A stretch of 64,000 nt of DNA from Favolaschia claudopus (GCA_037176885.1 JAWWNJ010000016.1:1-64000); one strand, 5' to 3'. Positions 34,231-47,023 are shown, numbered from the stretch's first letter. Translations and numbers: made by a program. Notes: generated from the letters alone by a model not told the origin.

Positions 34231-35556
34231 CCCAAGCACTTTACGACGAAGCTGAGATTTGTGGTACACGATAGAAGCGATGCAAAGTCTGTAAATCTCA
34301 TGGATCAAAATTCCGAGTTGAGACTCGGAAGAGGCCGAAAAAGGTTTACAACTCAAGATAGGAGCCCTCTCGACACTGAATGAGGTGCAGTGCGATGAAA
34401 CGAGCTCCAGATCCTTTCCAAGCATGAAAATGTCTGTCATGTAAGTATTCGACGTCGGAGAGATTTGTGAAACACTGAAAGTATACCTTAGCATCCGGAC
34501 TGACATCGATTCAACAACACAGCGGGGTTCAACATTCAGCGCCAGATGCTAGTGTGTCGGATGGCACGAAGATTGCCAAAGGCGAACTATTTTTGCCCGA
34601 GACGAGTAGGGATTCAGCGAGAGTTGCGAGTGCTTCCAAGTTCAATCAGCCCATTATGGGACCCGCATAAGCTTTGCATAAGCTCGAAGGATTCGGCATC
34701 TGAGACGGCGAAAAACAGAAGATGATCAAGTTCGGATTTTTGGCTCCGAAGCCTCTTGCCATCTTCCTCATCCAAGGCTTGCTCGTCGACGTCTCCGTCC
34801 GCGACCGCTCTACTTCAACGACCTCTACCCGCGCTTCTCGTCGCCTTGCGCCTTCATTCTCAAACTACCCCAGTCCTTGGAACCTCTACAACCCTCAAAC
34901 CTCACAATACTCCCAACTTCAGGTGTCTTCAACGGACGGATTTGCTTATCTATTTTCCATTCAGTTTCGTCCTAAGGAGACTTCTTTCCCAGTATCCTTC
35001 TTATACAGTTCATTTTAACGGATTTCTACACACACTCTCGGTCATCCCCCTCCTCGATTTGGCTCCAGTTGACACATCCAAATTCCCTGGTCGTTCTCAG
35101 GTGCCCGCTGTGGCTTCTGTTGCATCTCTCCGTCCACATCCTCCGTTTCTGTCTCCACTCGCCAACCCTCTCCCATCAACTTGAATTTCAATATCTTGTC
35201 AATGTCGAGACACGCCCCTGCCTCCTCCCTCCTTCTTGCAGCCTGAACAGTCACGGTATTCCTCGATTGGATGACCAGCTTTCCTCTGCCTCCAATTTCA
35301 CCGAGTACTCCCCAGCTAGGATTGAATGCACGGCGATGAAAGTCAGATAATCCATACATACTAACATACAACTTGACACATTATGTAGATAGTACTAGTA
35401 TAGGACACTGGCTGTTCGGTTTCCACTTTTAGTGTTGGTAAGGTCGGGCCGACGGGTATTTTTATGGCCTCGGCTTTGACATGTCCTCATTGAAAACACG
35501 AGGCTATCACAACTCTCGCCAACATCAAGGAGCACAAATCTGCACAGCATCTCAAG
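34231..35556. other. Intergenic, no supported gene
   Basis: Only short, uncharacteristic frames are present. It includes the upstream region of the NLR-like gene. Confidence 0.4.
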
Positions 35557-38500
35557 ATGGACTCGAGCTCTCAAACAGCTCCGAATTTGAACACTTTAGC
35601 TATTTATGGTATGATACTTTGTTGAGCCACTGTTCAGACCTGATACAAAGATTTGTGCCCTAGGTGGTACAGGAGGGGCAGGTGGTGTAGGGGGGTGTCA
35701 CGGTGGAGTTGGTGGCTCAGGACAAGGTCCTAATGTGAACATAACTTTCCATGGTGGTATGCTGGTTGTATCACATACCCCAAAGTGGAGTGCTGATGAC
35801 ATGTGCAACAGCCTCTCAAGTTGCTGTGAAGGACTTAACACAAACAATCAAGAAAAGAAAACAATGTCCTCCGCCAGTAGCCTCTTATACAGGTCGACAA
35901 GATATTCTTAAGAAGATGAATCAATTTTTTGGCCAATATCAAGGATCCAGACATATCTTTGTCTTGCATGGTCTTGGTGGCTCAGGAAAAAGTCAGCTGG
36001 CTCTGAAATTTGTACAGGAAGCAGAAACGTACAAGCGGTGTGTGTCAACAGTTTTCAAACTCCACAAATCACTACTTATGCTGCCCAAGCTTTTCTGATA
36101 TCTTCTTTGTTGATGCCACAAGTGAACAAACAGTAGAAGCAGACCTAAAGCTACTTGCACCCATTGGCTCTGAAGATAGTGCACAGGAAGGTTTGCAGTG
36201 GCTTGCAAGCCAGCAAACTGAATGGCTACTTCTTTTCGATAACGCTGATGACATCAAACTGGATATTGGGAAATTCTTCCCTCCTTGTTCATTTGGCAAT
36301 ATTATAATCACAACTCGGAATCCTGAAGTCTGTATGCATGCAGAACTCTGTCCAAATGGAGAGGTTTTCAGAGTAGCAGACTTGAAGATTGAAGATGCAA
36401 AGAACCTGCTATTGAAGCTGGTTGGTACCAAAGCCCAAGCTCCCAACAAAGAAGAGCTGGCTACAGCCATAGTAAAGGTGTGCAGAATTTTTGACAAATG
36501 AGTTCATGTAAGTTGATACAATCCAGGAACTTCACTGCTTTGCTCTTGCTGTTGCTCAAGCTGGAGGATACATTTATACATGTGGCAAACTGAATATCTA
36601 TCTGAAAGTCTATAAATTTTCTCGAGACAGGCTTTTGGCTCAAAGTGGGATTCAAGCTCAAAGCCAATATGCTTTAGCAGTATATGCAACTTGGGATCTG
36701 AGCTACAAGAAGCTAAGTTCACCTGCACAAACACTTTTACAGATATGTTCGCAATTACATCACCAAAACATAAGAGAAGAAATCTTCCAAAGGGCCATAC
36801 TGTCTGATGAGAAGCTTCAAGACTCAAATTTACAGGAAGCAGTCACAGAACTGCTGGCCCAAATTGGAGGAGGAAACGAAGACTGCCAGTGGGATTCTTT
36901 GGTTTTCCGTGAAGTAACCAGAGAGCTGCAGTCATATTCATTGATTGAGCAGAATCAGTTGGATGATTCATATAATGTCCATCCTTTGGTTCAGCATTGG
37001 AGTGCTTTGTCAATATCAAAGAACAAGATGAAAGAGTGTGTGCTTGCCATACTTGGATTATCTGTGCCATGGAGATTTGAAATGGAGGCCTATCAATATC
37101 GCTACCAGATTTTGAACCATATTATGCAAGATCTTGAACTATTTCTAAACAGCATAGACAAAGCTGTTGCGCCTAGGATAGCATTGGTACTGTATGACCA
37201 AGGCCATTTTCATCATGCAGAACAGCTTGAGGTAGCAGCTCTAGAATCCAGCAAACAGCTGCTGGGGGCGGAGCATCCTGACACTCTGGACAGCATGGCC
37301 AACCTTGCATCTACTTACTGGAGGCAGGGCAGATGGAGCGAGGCAGAACAACTCCAGGTCACAGTTTTAGAAGCGAGAAAGTGGGTGCTGGGCAAGGAGC
37401 ATCCAAACACTCTGGATAGCATGGCCGACCTTGCATCTACTTACTGGAGGCAGGGCAGATGGAGCAAGGCAGAACAGCTCGAAGTTGCAGTTCTAGAAAC
37501 AAGAAAGCGGGTGTTGGGCCAGGACCATCCAGACACTCTGTTTGGCATGGCCAGCCTTGCATCTACTTATCATGTTCAGGGCAGATGGAGTGAGGCAGAA
37601 GAGCTTGAGGTCCTAGTTCTAGAAGCAAGAAAGCAGGTGTTGGGCAAGGAGCATCCTAACACTCTGGACAGCATGGCCAACCTTGCATCTACTTACTGGA
37701 GGCAGGGTGGATGGAGCAAGGCAGAACAGCTCCAGGGTGCAGTTCTAGAAGCAAGAAAGCGGGTGTTGGGCAAGGAGCATCCTGACACTCTGAGAAGTAT
37801 GGCCAACCTTGCATGTACCTACCGGGACCAGGGTAGATTGAATGAGGCAGAACAGCTTGAGGTCACAGTTTTAGAGGCAAGAAAGCGGCTGCTGGAGAAG
37901 GAGCATCCTGACACTTTGACCAGCATGGCCAGCCTTGCATCTACCTACCAGAAGCAGGGCCAATGGAGCGAGGCAGAACAGCTTGAGGTCACAGTTCTGA
38001 AAGCAAGAAAGCGGCTGTTGGGGGAGGAGCATCCAGATACTCTGTTCAGCATGGCCAACCTTGCATGTACGTACCGGGACCAGGGCAGACTAAACGAGGC
38101 AGAACAGCTTGAGGTTACAGTTTTGGAGGCAAGAAAGCGGGTGTTGGGCAAGGAGCATCCTGACACTCTGAGAAGCATGGCCAACCTTGCATCTACTTAC
38201 CAGAACCAGGGGAGATTGAATGAAGCAGAAGAGCTTGAGGTTGCTGTTCTAGAAGCAAGAAAGCAAGTGTTGGGCAAGGAGCATCCCGACACTTTGACCA
38301 GCATGGCAAGCCTTGCACATACTCTCGAAAGTCAGTGCTGTTTCACTGAAGCTCAGGCTCTCCGACCAGCCGCAAAGCCCATTGAGGGATCAAATAACTG
38401 TGCTGTACAGAATGTCGTTGAACCTGTCAGCTTATCTCCCGTGCATGGCCACAACGAATCCGAGCCATTAGTGGACTCCTCTTCTGTTACTGCTCATTCA

Positions 38501-38614
38501 CTATTATCTGCACCTCTCTTCACTACCACAAATGTACATCCATTGGGGCAGAAAATCAAGACAAGGGTCATCAATTTTGTCAAGAAAACATTGAAACTGC
38601 ACAAATCACAGTAG
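35557..38614 (+). CDS. NLR-like STAND protein: Gly-rich N-terminus, NB-ARC, TPR array (948 aa)
   Basis: Five exons (35,557-35,608; 35,664-35,756; 35,812-36,037; 36,090-36,477; 36,527-38,614) join in frame to 948 residues. The N-terminus is glycine-rich (GGTGGAGGVGGCHGGVGG). An NB-ARC follows, with Walker A GLGGSGKS (102-109), Walker B LLLFDNADD (170-178) and IIITTRNP. From about residue 474 come nine 42-residue TPRs of kinesin-light-chain type plus a degenerate tenth. The units are close to AEQLEVTVLEARKRVLGKEH and SMANLASTY. Fungal STAND proteins of this layout are thought to act in non-self recognition: TPRs bind a ligand and the NTPase oligomerises. No known death-effector domain is visible at the N-terminus. 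The tail is Ser/Thr-rich and ends in a basic segment. Confidence 0.92.
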
Positions 38615-38977
38615 AAAATGAGCTCTTTGTAATCCTGTTTCTCTTGTGGTCATCAGTTCATTCCCAGTTCATCTGTATGTATCCCTGTACACCTGAATAT
38701 ACTATATACACAGTTTGCCTTCCCTAACAAAAGCAATGTGTGTGTAACAAATTCACTTACATTGTGAGCACTGTCACAGTATATTGAAGATATGGTCAAA
38801 GGCTTCATCAGTATCATGCATGCTACCTGAGTAACATCATTGTTGACTTCCCTTAATGGCTTCTTGGATATCACATCTATACTTGAGGAACAATGATCCC
38901 TGTGTTGCATGTGACTCAATGTGTCAAAACACATATTTCACCATGTTCGTTGATAGACACAAGCTTAAGCACCCTAC

Positions 38978-39950
38978 CTACGCGGGGTACACAGCTTGCC
39001 GGGGCCGCCTGGATTTTTTTTTGCTAGATTCCGTGCCCAGCGGCGAGCGCATCTGGTCTGCCGGTGGGTGGTGAACATCAACCTCCGGCACATTCGCAAC
39101 CTATTGAGACTTCAGTACACCTCACGACACCGGATTGGACACTTACAATAGCCGCTGCCCAAGTATTCAGATGAATTGGGGTCAGGCAGACGTGCTCCCC
39201 GGTTGCATTGCCCAAGTAACATGTCGGGGAAGAGCACTTCTTATCCGCACAGCTGTAAGTCGCCTTGAGCTGTGCCATTGTCTCTGCCATTTTATGTTTG
39301 TCTTCCGTCAACTGTCAAGCGGTGAGAGCCGTTAAGATCACACTATACATCAACATACTTTGCGTTTCTTTGATGCCAATCCTTCATTCTCTGCGCCAGC
39401 GCCTTCTTCCTCTGGCTGATTCCCCAAGTCAGTGCAGGTAACCAGATGAGGGACTAAAACACACCTCATCACCCTTCTCTATCAACTCCAACAGTGGGCT
39501 TGGCCTTTTCAGTGGCTGCTTCGACCATGCCGTCGTAATCATCGATGGGAGCAAATTCCATTTTATTGAAGTCGGTGCGCATGATAGACCAGGTTACACT
39601 GAAGTTTTTGGTGCGTAGCTTTCCAGACACAACCTTGAAGTCGAGTTTTCCTTCGTATTCCAGTCCCTCGATTGCTGCATTGAGAACCTGTCTCAAAGAT
39701 TCTTCTTCATGAGCATACATAGTGTGATTGATCGTGTCGGGTTTGGCGGCATTCTTTCGGTGTTTTTCGTTGGGCTGAGGGGGAGGTGGAAGCGGTTGAA
39801 AAGATACAAAGTACTGAATGCCGCGACCATCATTGTACTTTGACTCTGAGATGCGAAGAAGGAGTAAAGATTCTTGAAATGGATCCCAGCTCATGTACCT
39901 GGGTTGTCATCCACACCTTGAGTGAACTGGTCATCGTCATAATCAGACAT
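38978..39950 (-). CDS. Conserved-looking hypothetical protein, 258 aa, five exons
   Basis: Exons 39,950-39,899, 39,845-39,466, 39,415-39,359, 39,311-39,147 and 39,100-38,978 join in frame to 258 residues. The start is MSDYDDDQFTQGVDDNP. The middle part (QYFVSFQPLPPPPQPNEKHR; LNAAIEGLEYEGKLDFKVVS) alternates helix and strand. A C-terminal motif has cysteines (YSCADKKCSSPTCY) followed by GEHVCLTPIHLNTWAAAIV and a basic tail (KKKSRRPRQ). The order resembles small proteins that occur in many copies in mushroom genomes, often near transposons, but no name is assigned. There is no frameshift. Confidence 0.72.
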
Positions 39951-40331
39951 TGCACAAAGCCCACTAGCCCTTCCAAGGGTTACAGAGAGTCAGTGAAATT
40001 GTCTACCTATCAAAGAACAATAAGTATTGTGGCCACACACTCTTGCGTAGTTCATAACTAAATAAAAATCATAAATGATGTGGTGCCCAAAACTTGCTCG
40101 GTCGACGCGTGTGTCGACCAGCTCTCATTGGGACGACTCAAGGGCAAGGATTCCTACAATTAGTCACTGAGATGTAAGATTGAGGGTAATCCCCCAGCCC
40201 GCAGCGGGAAAAGAAATTCAACTGTCGGTTTCGAGCTCTATCTTATCTAGGCGGAGATTGCCGAAATCCGAATCTTAGCGACCTCCTCCATTTTCTGTAC
40301 GGTCCCGTGGCTGAGCATTCGGCCGAAAAGC

Positions 40332-40595
40332 TTTCTGTTCGAACAGTAAACTTTGCAGTAAATAGTGTCTACATTCATAATAGAAAGCTTACCAGTAAGT
40401 CATGAATACTGTCTCTCCAGTAATTGGAACAGAAAGCAAAGGTTTCGGGCACAACAGAAAGTGATGCCGAAAGTAATCCTTTCGGCAAAGCATTGCTTTC
40501 TGGAGCACTTTCTGGGGCCCAGAAAGCAAACCAGAAACAATAGCTTTCTGCGCGCACAGAAGGCACCGATTTCTGTCACACAGAAACCGATCCGG
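40332..40595 (+). repeat. Left terminal inverted repeat
   Basis: It pairs with 42,341-42,625 in inverse orientation. Shared blocks include GGAACAGAAAGCAAAGG, CTTTCTGGAGCACTTTCTGG and CAGAAACAATAGCTTTCTGC. Confidence 0.7.
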
Positions 40596-40638
40596 TAAGC
40601 AATACTTATTCCAAAATATTTACGCTCGGCGTCACGCA

Positions 40639-40983
40639 TCAGAGCGGTGCCGAGATGCCGTCACGTGACATGATGGCTCGGTGATCGTTCCAAATTGGGT
40701 GATGCACTTTCGTAGGCGGCGGCGCGTTGGTCGCGCTATATTGTCGTTCCAAAAGCTTTGCCACCTCGGTAATACGTGTCAATGTGTTTGTATCTTGGTC
40801 TGAAAGCTTCACGCAATTGAAACGAGCCAAAATGAGGAGAATATACTGTGATTTTTGTGTATTTTCAACTGTTAGCCTCAGTTTTCGGCGGAATTTCGCG
40901 CGGTATCTCTGCCAAGTAACGCGTTCAAGCTCCTGTATGTCCACATGAGTCATTTGAACGCAGAGAAGGTGTCCCGGGTACAT
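40639..40983 (-). CDS. Small orphan ORF inside the inverted-repeat element (114 aa)
   Basis: The ATG at 40,983 opens a 114-residue frame with helical, basic character (ELERVTWQRYRAKFRRKLRL, TEVAKLLERQYSA). It shows no recognisable domain. It could be a relic of a transposon protein or chance. Confidence 0.25.
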   Translation of the reverse strand: MYPGHLLCVQMTHVDIQELERVTWQRYRAKFRRKLRLTVENTQKSQYILLILARFNCVKLSDQDTNTLTRITEVAKLLERQYSATNAPPPTKVHHPIWNDHRAIMSRDGISAPL

Positions 40984-42340
40984 TTAGTGGAGAAACAGTG
41001 AAGAGAACCCGCCAATTTCCTTTTCAGGATGTTCAACTTGGCTTTGGCGCGAGTTTACGCCAAATATGCAGCCTCTTTCAACATTCTGAGGATACAAAAT
41101 CATCAAGTGGGTCTAGTGGACTCTCCCCAAAGAGTGGTGAGAGCAGGGTGTGCCAGAATCAAGTACATTGAATTTATTTTGCTGCGTAAGTGAATGTGGA
41201 GAGCGTAAGTAGTGTAAGTACTTAGGCTGGGTAAATTTACGGTAAAGATCGTAAATTTTGTAAATCGGCCCTCGGCTAACGGTCTAGGGCTTTCCATACG
41301 CAGTATATGACGGTAAATCCATCACGCCGCTTAGCGTTGTGATCAAGATTTACTTTCTCAACTTACTGCGTCAGTCCGCGCGTTTGCCAGCGTTCAGACA
41401 CGTTTTGAGCGTGTCTTATAATAATATGAGCATGAAATCATATTCTACACTCTCAAAAACGCGTCTTATTGATGTGTACGACACGCAAATCAGCCAACTT
41501 ACATCATTCCATCAAAACAACACTGAAGAGCAATATGGGACTTGCGCGTGTGCAGACCCGTACCTACGTCTGGAATTAGTCTCAGTAGATGTATATGAGC
41601 ATTCTAGCCTATTTTATGAGTACGGGAGCCCGTTTTCGACCCCAAATAATTACTTTTTTGTGAAAACCTCGTGATTTGGCATGTGCTGCTTCCTCAGCTT
41701 CAGTAGGGATTTGAAGGAACGCTCCTGATGTCAATATTGCGTGATTAATGAACATAGAGTACAGTCTGACCCTATATACAGGAGTCCTACCTCTTAAAGG
41801 GCATGCAGAAGTGGCAAACAAGCCACTGATTCCAAATGAGTCCAATTTTCTATCCCAAGTGCCATCAACTCAATAGAAAATCCTTCCCTCATCATACCTC
41901 TTTTAGTATGAGCTAAATGATGAGACTTTGGGTCCCGAAATACAGCTGTATTGTTCCTTGAGCTCAGCAATGAACCCGGTATGTATATTGCCTTGATTCT
42001 TACAAAAAACCGCTTTCAAAACATTCTTTTCTTTTCAGCAGGGAGCTATAGACTCAATGAACTTGACAATCTAAATGGGCTTCCAATCAGAGCACCCAAC
42101 ATGCAGGAGCGCGTGAGGGTGCTGCTTGTTTCCTAAACAGGAAACAGATTGACAGCTGATGGGATTCTGATGCCGACTCGGCGATTTACCGTGACGTGAC
42201 ATATTTACTGATCAAAACGTAAATATAAGCAGATAAAGAGACTTACCTAAAATTCAGAAACAATACCTTTCTGGTTCAGCTTCTGTGCACCTGTAACCGG
42301 ATCAGAATCTTATTGTTTCTGAATTTCAGGTAACTATTGT

Positions 42341-42625
42341 TTCCTGAATTGGTTTCTGTCAAACAGTAGCTGGTGCTTACTGCGCACGCAGAAAGCTATT
42401 GTTTCTGGTTCGCTTTCTGTGCCCCAGAAAGTGCTCCAGAAAGCATTGCTTTCCAGATCATTTACTGCATTGCCGAAATCATTACTTTTGGGATCACTTT
42501 CTGTCGTGTTGTAACCTTTGCTTTCTGTTCCGTTTACTGCAGAGGGAGTATTCATAGTTTACTGGTAAGCTTTCTGTCATAAATGTAAATAAAGTTTACT
42601 CCAAAGTTTACTGTCCGAACAGAAA
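42341..42625 (-). repeat. Right terminal inverted repeat
   Basis: It is the inverted copy of 40,332-40,595 and ends GTCCGAACAGAAA. Confidence 0.7.
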
Positions 42626-42761
42626 TTTCCAATTTTGCGGTGTGCCTGGTGGCGCGACCGTCAATTCATTGAACAGCCTGGTGGTCCGTGCGTACAGCCA
42701 ATAGAGTGGTGTCGTGTCGTCATGAGCCCGTGTGAGAGACCTGAGAGAGGAAAGTGAGATC

Positions 42762-42906
42762 GGCGCGATGCGCCCTAAAACCAAGTGGAAAAGGACGCTA
42801 CGCGTCCCCGGATTGAGGAAGGCGCTTTGCGCCTCAGTGAGTAAGGCGTTACACGCCTGCAATATCTCGGAGAGAAGGAGAAGAGAGGGAAAAAGGGCCT
42901 CTGGCC
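42762..42906. repeat. Series of five short palindromes with 3-nt centres
   Basis: Five interrupted palindromes occur in a row: GGCGC-GAT-GCGCC (42,762), GGACGC-TAC-GCGTCC (42,793), AGGCGC-TTT-GCGCCT (42,820), AGGCGT-TAC-ACGCCT (42,844) and GGCC-TCT-GGCC (42,896). Arm sequences differ but the 3-nt centre is constant and the first four are 24-31 bp apart. No gene was found around them. Confidence 0.6.
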
Positions 42907-43449
42907 GCGGGTCCCGGGGCGGGAAAGCGAGAGGACGCTTGAAGCGGATCGGCAGGCGAAACCGAAAAGGACCCCGGGAAAGACCCGCGGCAGAGGTCGG
43001 CGCGACGCGAGACTGAGCATGGAAGTCCGGTCGCCCAGGAAAGAGACGAAGCCGGACAGCCCAGAAGCGCATGGGGAGGCGGGTGGGGCGCGAAAATCTG
43101 GGCGACGTAGAGGGAGCGGGATGAGAGTCGGGAATAAGCCGCTGATGGCGGCATCACTTAGGCCGAGAGTCGAATATTCACACAAATATATCTTATTGGC
43201 TCTACCTCCCCTCACCACTCTATCTAACGCTGGGCCTCCTCGTGCCTCGGAGACCCAGCTGGCAATATCTGGCAAGCGGTGTTCTACAAGATGCCGACGA
43301 AAATCGGAGTGTTCGGCCGAACCGGAGCGCCACCCAAGACCCTACTACTATCTAAAGATAGATAGTGGGAATATTTTTGGTGAATGCCATTAGTTTTGAA
43401 AATAGCAATAAAACTACAAATTGACCGCCATAGATGTGTGTGGGTCCCC

Positions 43450-43745
43450 AACATACTGTACACTTTCGACCAAAGGTTCAGGTGACGGGCAACGGGCACC
43501 TGTGAACTGAACAATTTTGAACATGGTGATGGGTGACACTCCTATTTCTCGTTCAAAAAAGGGCAAAAACCGTCAAAATTTTCGGGCCGGCTCTATGGCG
43601 GTCCAAATGCACTTTTAATAAATGCCGCAACATATGTTGATTTTTGGCTGATCCGCAATATAAATAGTGTTGTTCCCGAAGTAGCCACAAGATTTGGCAG
43701 TGATAATCACTTCGTTTATCTTGCGGCAAAATCCACGGATCCCGC
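43450..43745 (+). repeat. Left inverted repeat of the 5.7-kb element
   Basis: It is inverted relative to 48,905-49,150; see the parent element. Confidence 0.6.
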
Positions 43746-46615
43746 AAGATAAATTGAACACGTCGCATTTTTCCCGCAACCCAAACTTGTTCAAGTCTGA
43801 GTGCCGCAACACATATATGTCAAAATTTCAACTTCGCTTAAAACTCCCGCAATTGCATTCAAGTGTGATTCCGACCCTCCTGCCTTGAACCATCGGGCGT
43901 GGTTCACTCTAAACCAGCCTTTGATGAATAAATTTTTGAATTCAAATCAGACCAGGAATCGAAGCCGATTCAGATCTAGTGGGAGCGGCTAACAACTTAC
44001 CTTGGCTTCAAACGAAGTTCCCTCGGCGTCTCCGATAGCGCTGGATTCAAACCGGTAAGTCATTTGAGCATTGACGATGAGCTCTGTACGGCTGATATTG
44101 GGTCTTACGCAGCCAGTCAGACTCCCATAACGTCTTCGAAAGGTTTACTACCTGGAATCTGACCATCACCTCGAATATAGCCATAAGCCCCAAGCTCAGG
44201 CCGGTTCACGAAGATTTGCAATCTTGGCCTTCCAACAGGCTTGTGAGTAAACTGAACCGCTGTGACCCCGGCTTTGGAGCCTTGCAAAGCAAAATCCACT
44301 CAATTGAAATCCCTGAATAAGCTCTATCTCTATTCATGGTTAGCTGGGACTATCTCTATCCTGAGCTTTTGAAATCGGCTTCACTCATTTGCTTCAAGGT
44401 GAGAAGAACTCACAACTACGATGTTTGAGTCTACAGCATTCAGGTAGGATTCAGCCTCTGATAGCCAACCAGGTTTATTCAAACATCGAAGCTTGAAGCT
44501 TAAAATCCGATCCCCAGACCTAGGTGGAGTTCAGGCCAGCCAATTTTTCCGTTCTTACTGTAACGACTTCAAGCGACTCACTTCTTATTTTGAGGTTGAA
44601 TCGAATCATTCAGCCTCTCCAAACGCCCTCGATTCAACCCGGTATGTGACTTGTCCACGGAGGAATTGGCTTATCGTTCTCAGCCCTAATTCCGAGTTCG
44701 GGATTTTCACGGGCTTGTACAATCTGCTCTTGAAGACCTCTTCAACTGTTCAAATACTGGAACCCAATAATCCCATCCCGGTTCTACTTACCAGGTAGAT
44801 TCAGTCCATTGATATCGTCTCACTTGCTTGGTGATCAGAACTGACTCCAACCTCGAGCGGGCAACGAATTGTCGAAAACAGAACTGACGCGATCACAAAC
44901 GATTCCCACGGTTCAAGGTATTTGCGCCGGCCACACCGGTAAAGCCAAACGGATGAAATGTGGAGAGGGAAGAGTGGGAGGTATTCAGGTAATATCGGCG
45001 AGATTGAACAGAGAGATTTATGTCTCATATTGCGGTGAACGTAGTGTTGACAGCAAGCTTTGACTTACTTCAAAATGGACCAGTCGACCTTCACTCCACA
45101 TGGAGGCGGAGAAGGCTGAGTCAGAATTCAGAGTCCGGAAAGGTGGTAAAAATTCCAAGACAAATCATAGTAGTACTCAGATGCCAGTCCAGATCACCAA
45201 GTAAGTGACACAAGCTGTTTAAGGCTAGCATATGACCTTATTTATCGTTGAAAATTATTTGGTTTTGGAATGAGGTTGAGCTCAGAGGTTTCGGCCGCTT
45301 ACGTGGTTATCAACCGAGGTTTTGATCACTAACGAGGTTCTCGACGGAGGTTTGGGCATCGAGCCGAGATTCAAGATTGAGGTATGCTGGGTATTCCTAA
45401 CTCTTGGAACGTGTCTTGGGAGTAGTGAAGTCGCCAGACCATATACAGCTCCCAAAAAAATAGGAAACTAAGCCCGAGAGGTCCGTGCCGTATGGAAGTC
45501 AAATGATGGCAACAGTCTTGCATGATCCGAAAGCTACTAAAGCAGTGTCTCTACAAAAATCACCATGGTTGGGTGGTATCTCGGCCAATGTGTACGCCAA
45601 GATACTATAATTGATCCAAGAGTAAATTCTGGGACTCTCTGCCTCCAGTATCAAGTGAAGTTCACTCGAAGGGTGGGTGGGATGAATATGGATTGCCACT
45701 CAAGTAATAGTTGTTTCATGACACTTTGATTGTAGCAAAACTTTCAAGAACCACTTTAAGTACCAGAGCTGGAACGCTGCGAGAGCTTTGAGATGAGCAG
45801 CGATTTTCTGCAGCCCCCATACCCTTCTATGAACCGTGAGAGCTTTTGATCATCAGCTAGCCGCTTCGGCTATGATTGATGTGATCAGCTAACCTCAGAC
45901 TTCGAACCTCTGACTTCAATCAGAGCACGAAACCTCAAGCGGCAACAGCGCAAACCACAGACGAAAATCAAAGTTTCCGCACCTCAAAATAAACAATGAG
46001 AAAAGCTTTTACACTAGCAAGTTGCCAAGCTGGCCTCTCCGAAGAGAGATAGAGAATTCTTGAAGGTCTCGATGGATTGAATTGTACCTAAGAGCAAGGG
46101 GTCCCAGTGTTCGGGTAGATCAAGAGTTCTTGAAACCAGACTGTACCAGCGCACGACAACTCCGAGCTCGGAATTGCTGATATTTGAGCAGATTGAATTG
46201 AGATTGAAGTCTGGATGAGACGAGTAGCCATTGCACAGCGGCTGCTACGACTGTGAGCGACATCAACCAACCCTGCCTGGCCGATAAACGTGGGCTCTTG
46301 ACACCATATGTGCCATCCGTCACGGTTTCTGATCCGCTCACTGACCTTAGTTTGGGCTATAGAGTATGTACCATTCAATTCCGATAAGCTATCCCAGTCT
46401 TATGACCGGTCGACCGAAAACAAATGGCTGGCAGCACAAGCAGAGAGAAATCTTGGTCAAGTCGAAGCAAGCCGAACTCACTTCGGGCTTCGACACAAGT
46501 CAGTTGAGTGGTCAGGAAATGTTAACAAGCCGTACCTCGATCATAACTAGCTCTTCGTACGAAGATCTATTGCCTCAGGAGCCTCTTAACACCTCTTAAC
46601 AAACAGCTAGATACT
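43746..46615. other. Gene-poor interior sequence
   Basis: No protein-like frame was recognised. A short block resembling GATTCAA-CCGGTA-GT-ACTTG occurs twice about 585 bp apart (near 44,046 and 44,632), suggesting decayed internal repeats. Confidence 0.4.
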
Positions 46616-46685
46616 TGAAGAGAATATCGAAGATTGGAGCACAATATTCCTGAAGAGAATATCGAAGATTGGAGCACAATATTCC
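46616..46685 (+). repeat. Perfect tandem duplication of a 35-bp unit
   Basis: Two adjacent identical 35-bp units (46,616-46,650 and 46,651-46,685) both start TGAAGAGAATATCG and end CACAATATTCC. Confidence 0.9.
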
Positions 46686-47023
46686 TGAGCTTGACAACGG
46701 AGTTGGAAGGATTTTTTTTGTAATCCATGTTATTTGCCCCTGACTGCTTACAGTATGTTAGGCATACTTCTACACTGCTACGTGCTATGAGATGATTGTG
46801 AATGTCCTGTAGATACGAGTACTTCCATCATGTCCACAAAGCCGACGTTAGGCTATAGCAGACGGGCGCGCCGTTGCGGAGCACCTATTAAAGGATGATT
46901 TGTTGTGACCTGGAGGAAGGATGAAAAGGTCAGAGCAAAGTAAGATATGGAGCTAGGCGCCCCGCGAGAGCGGGTGGGCACTGGTGTGTACAGTAGGCAA
47001 AAAGATGAGATGAGAGCATAGAA
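46686..47023. other. Short spacer without gene
   Basis: Nothing was recognised between the tandem duplication and the LINE fragment. Confidence 0.35.

Larger units (their letters stand above)
40332..42625. mobile_element. 2.3-kb element with about 265-285-bp terminal inverted repeats
   Basis: The left end TTTCTGTTCGAACAGTAAAC (40,332) and the reverse complement of the right end, TTTCTGTTCGGACAGTAAAC (42,625), begin long inverted repeats of roughly 80% identity. Both arms are packed with a CAGAAAGC/CAGTAAAC-like motif every 10-20 bp. The 1.7-kb interior has no transposase, only small orphan frames. No target-site duplication was seen. It is probably a non-autonomous DNA transposon whose subterminal motifs bind a transposase supplied elsewhere. 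Confidence 0.65.

Noticed and set aside
36000..38600. Kinesin light chain
   Set aside because: The TPR units resemble kinesin light chain, but an NB-ARC domain precedes them and the coiled-coil of kinesin light chain is absent.
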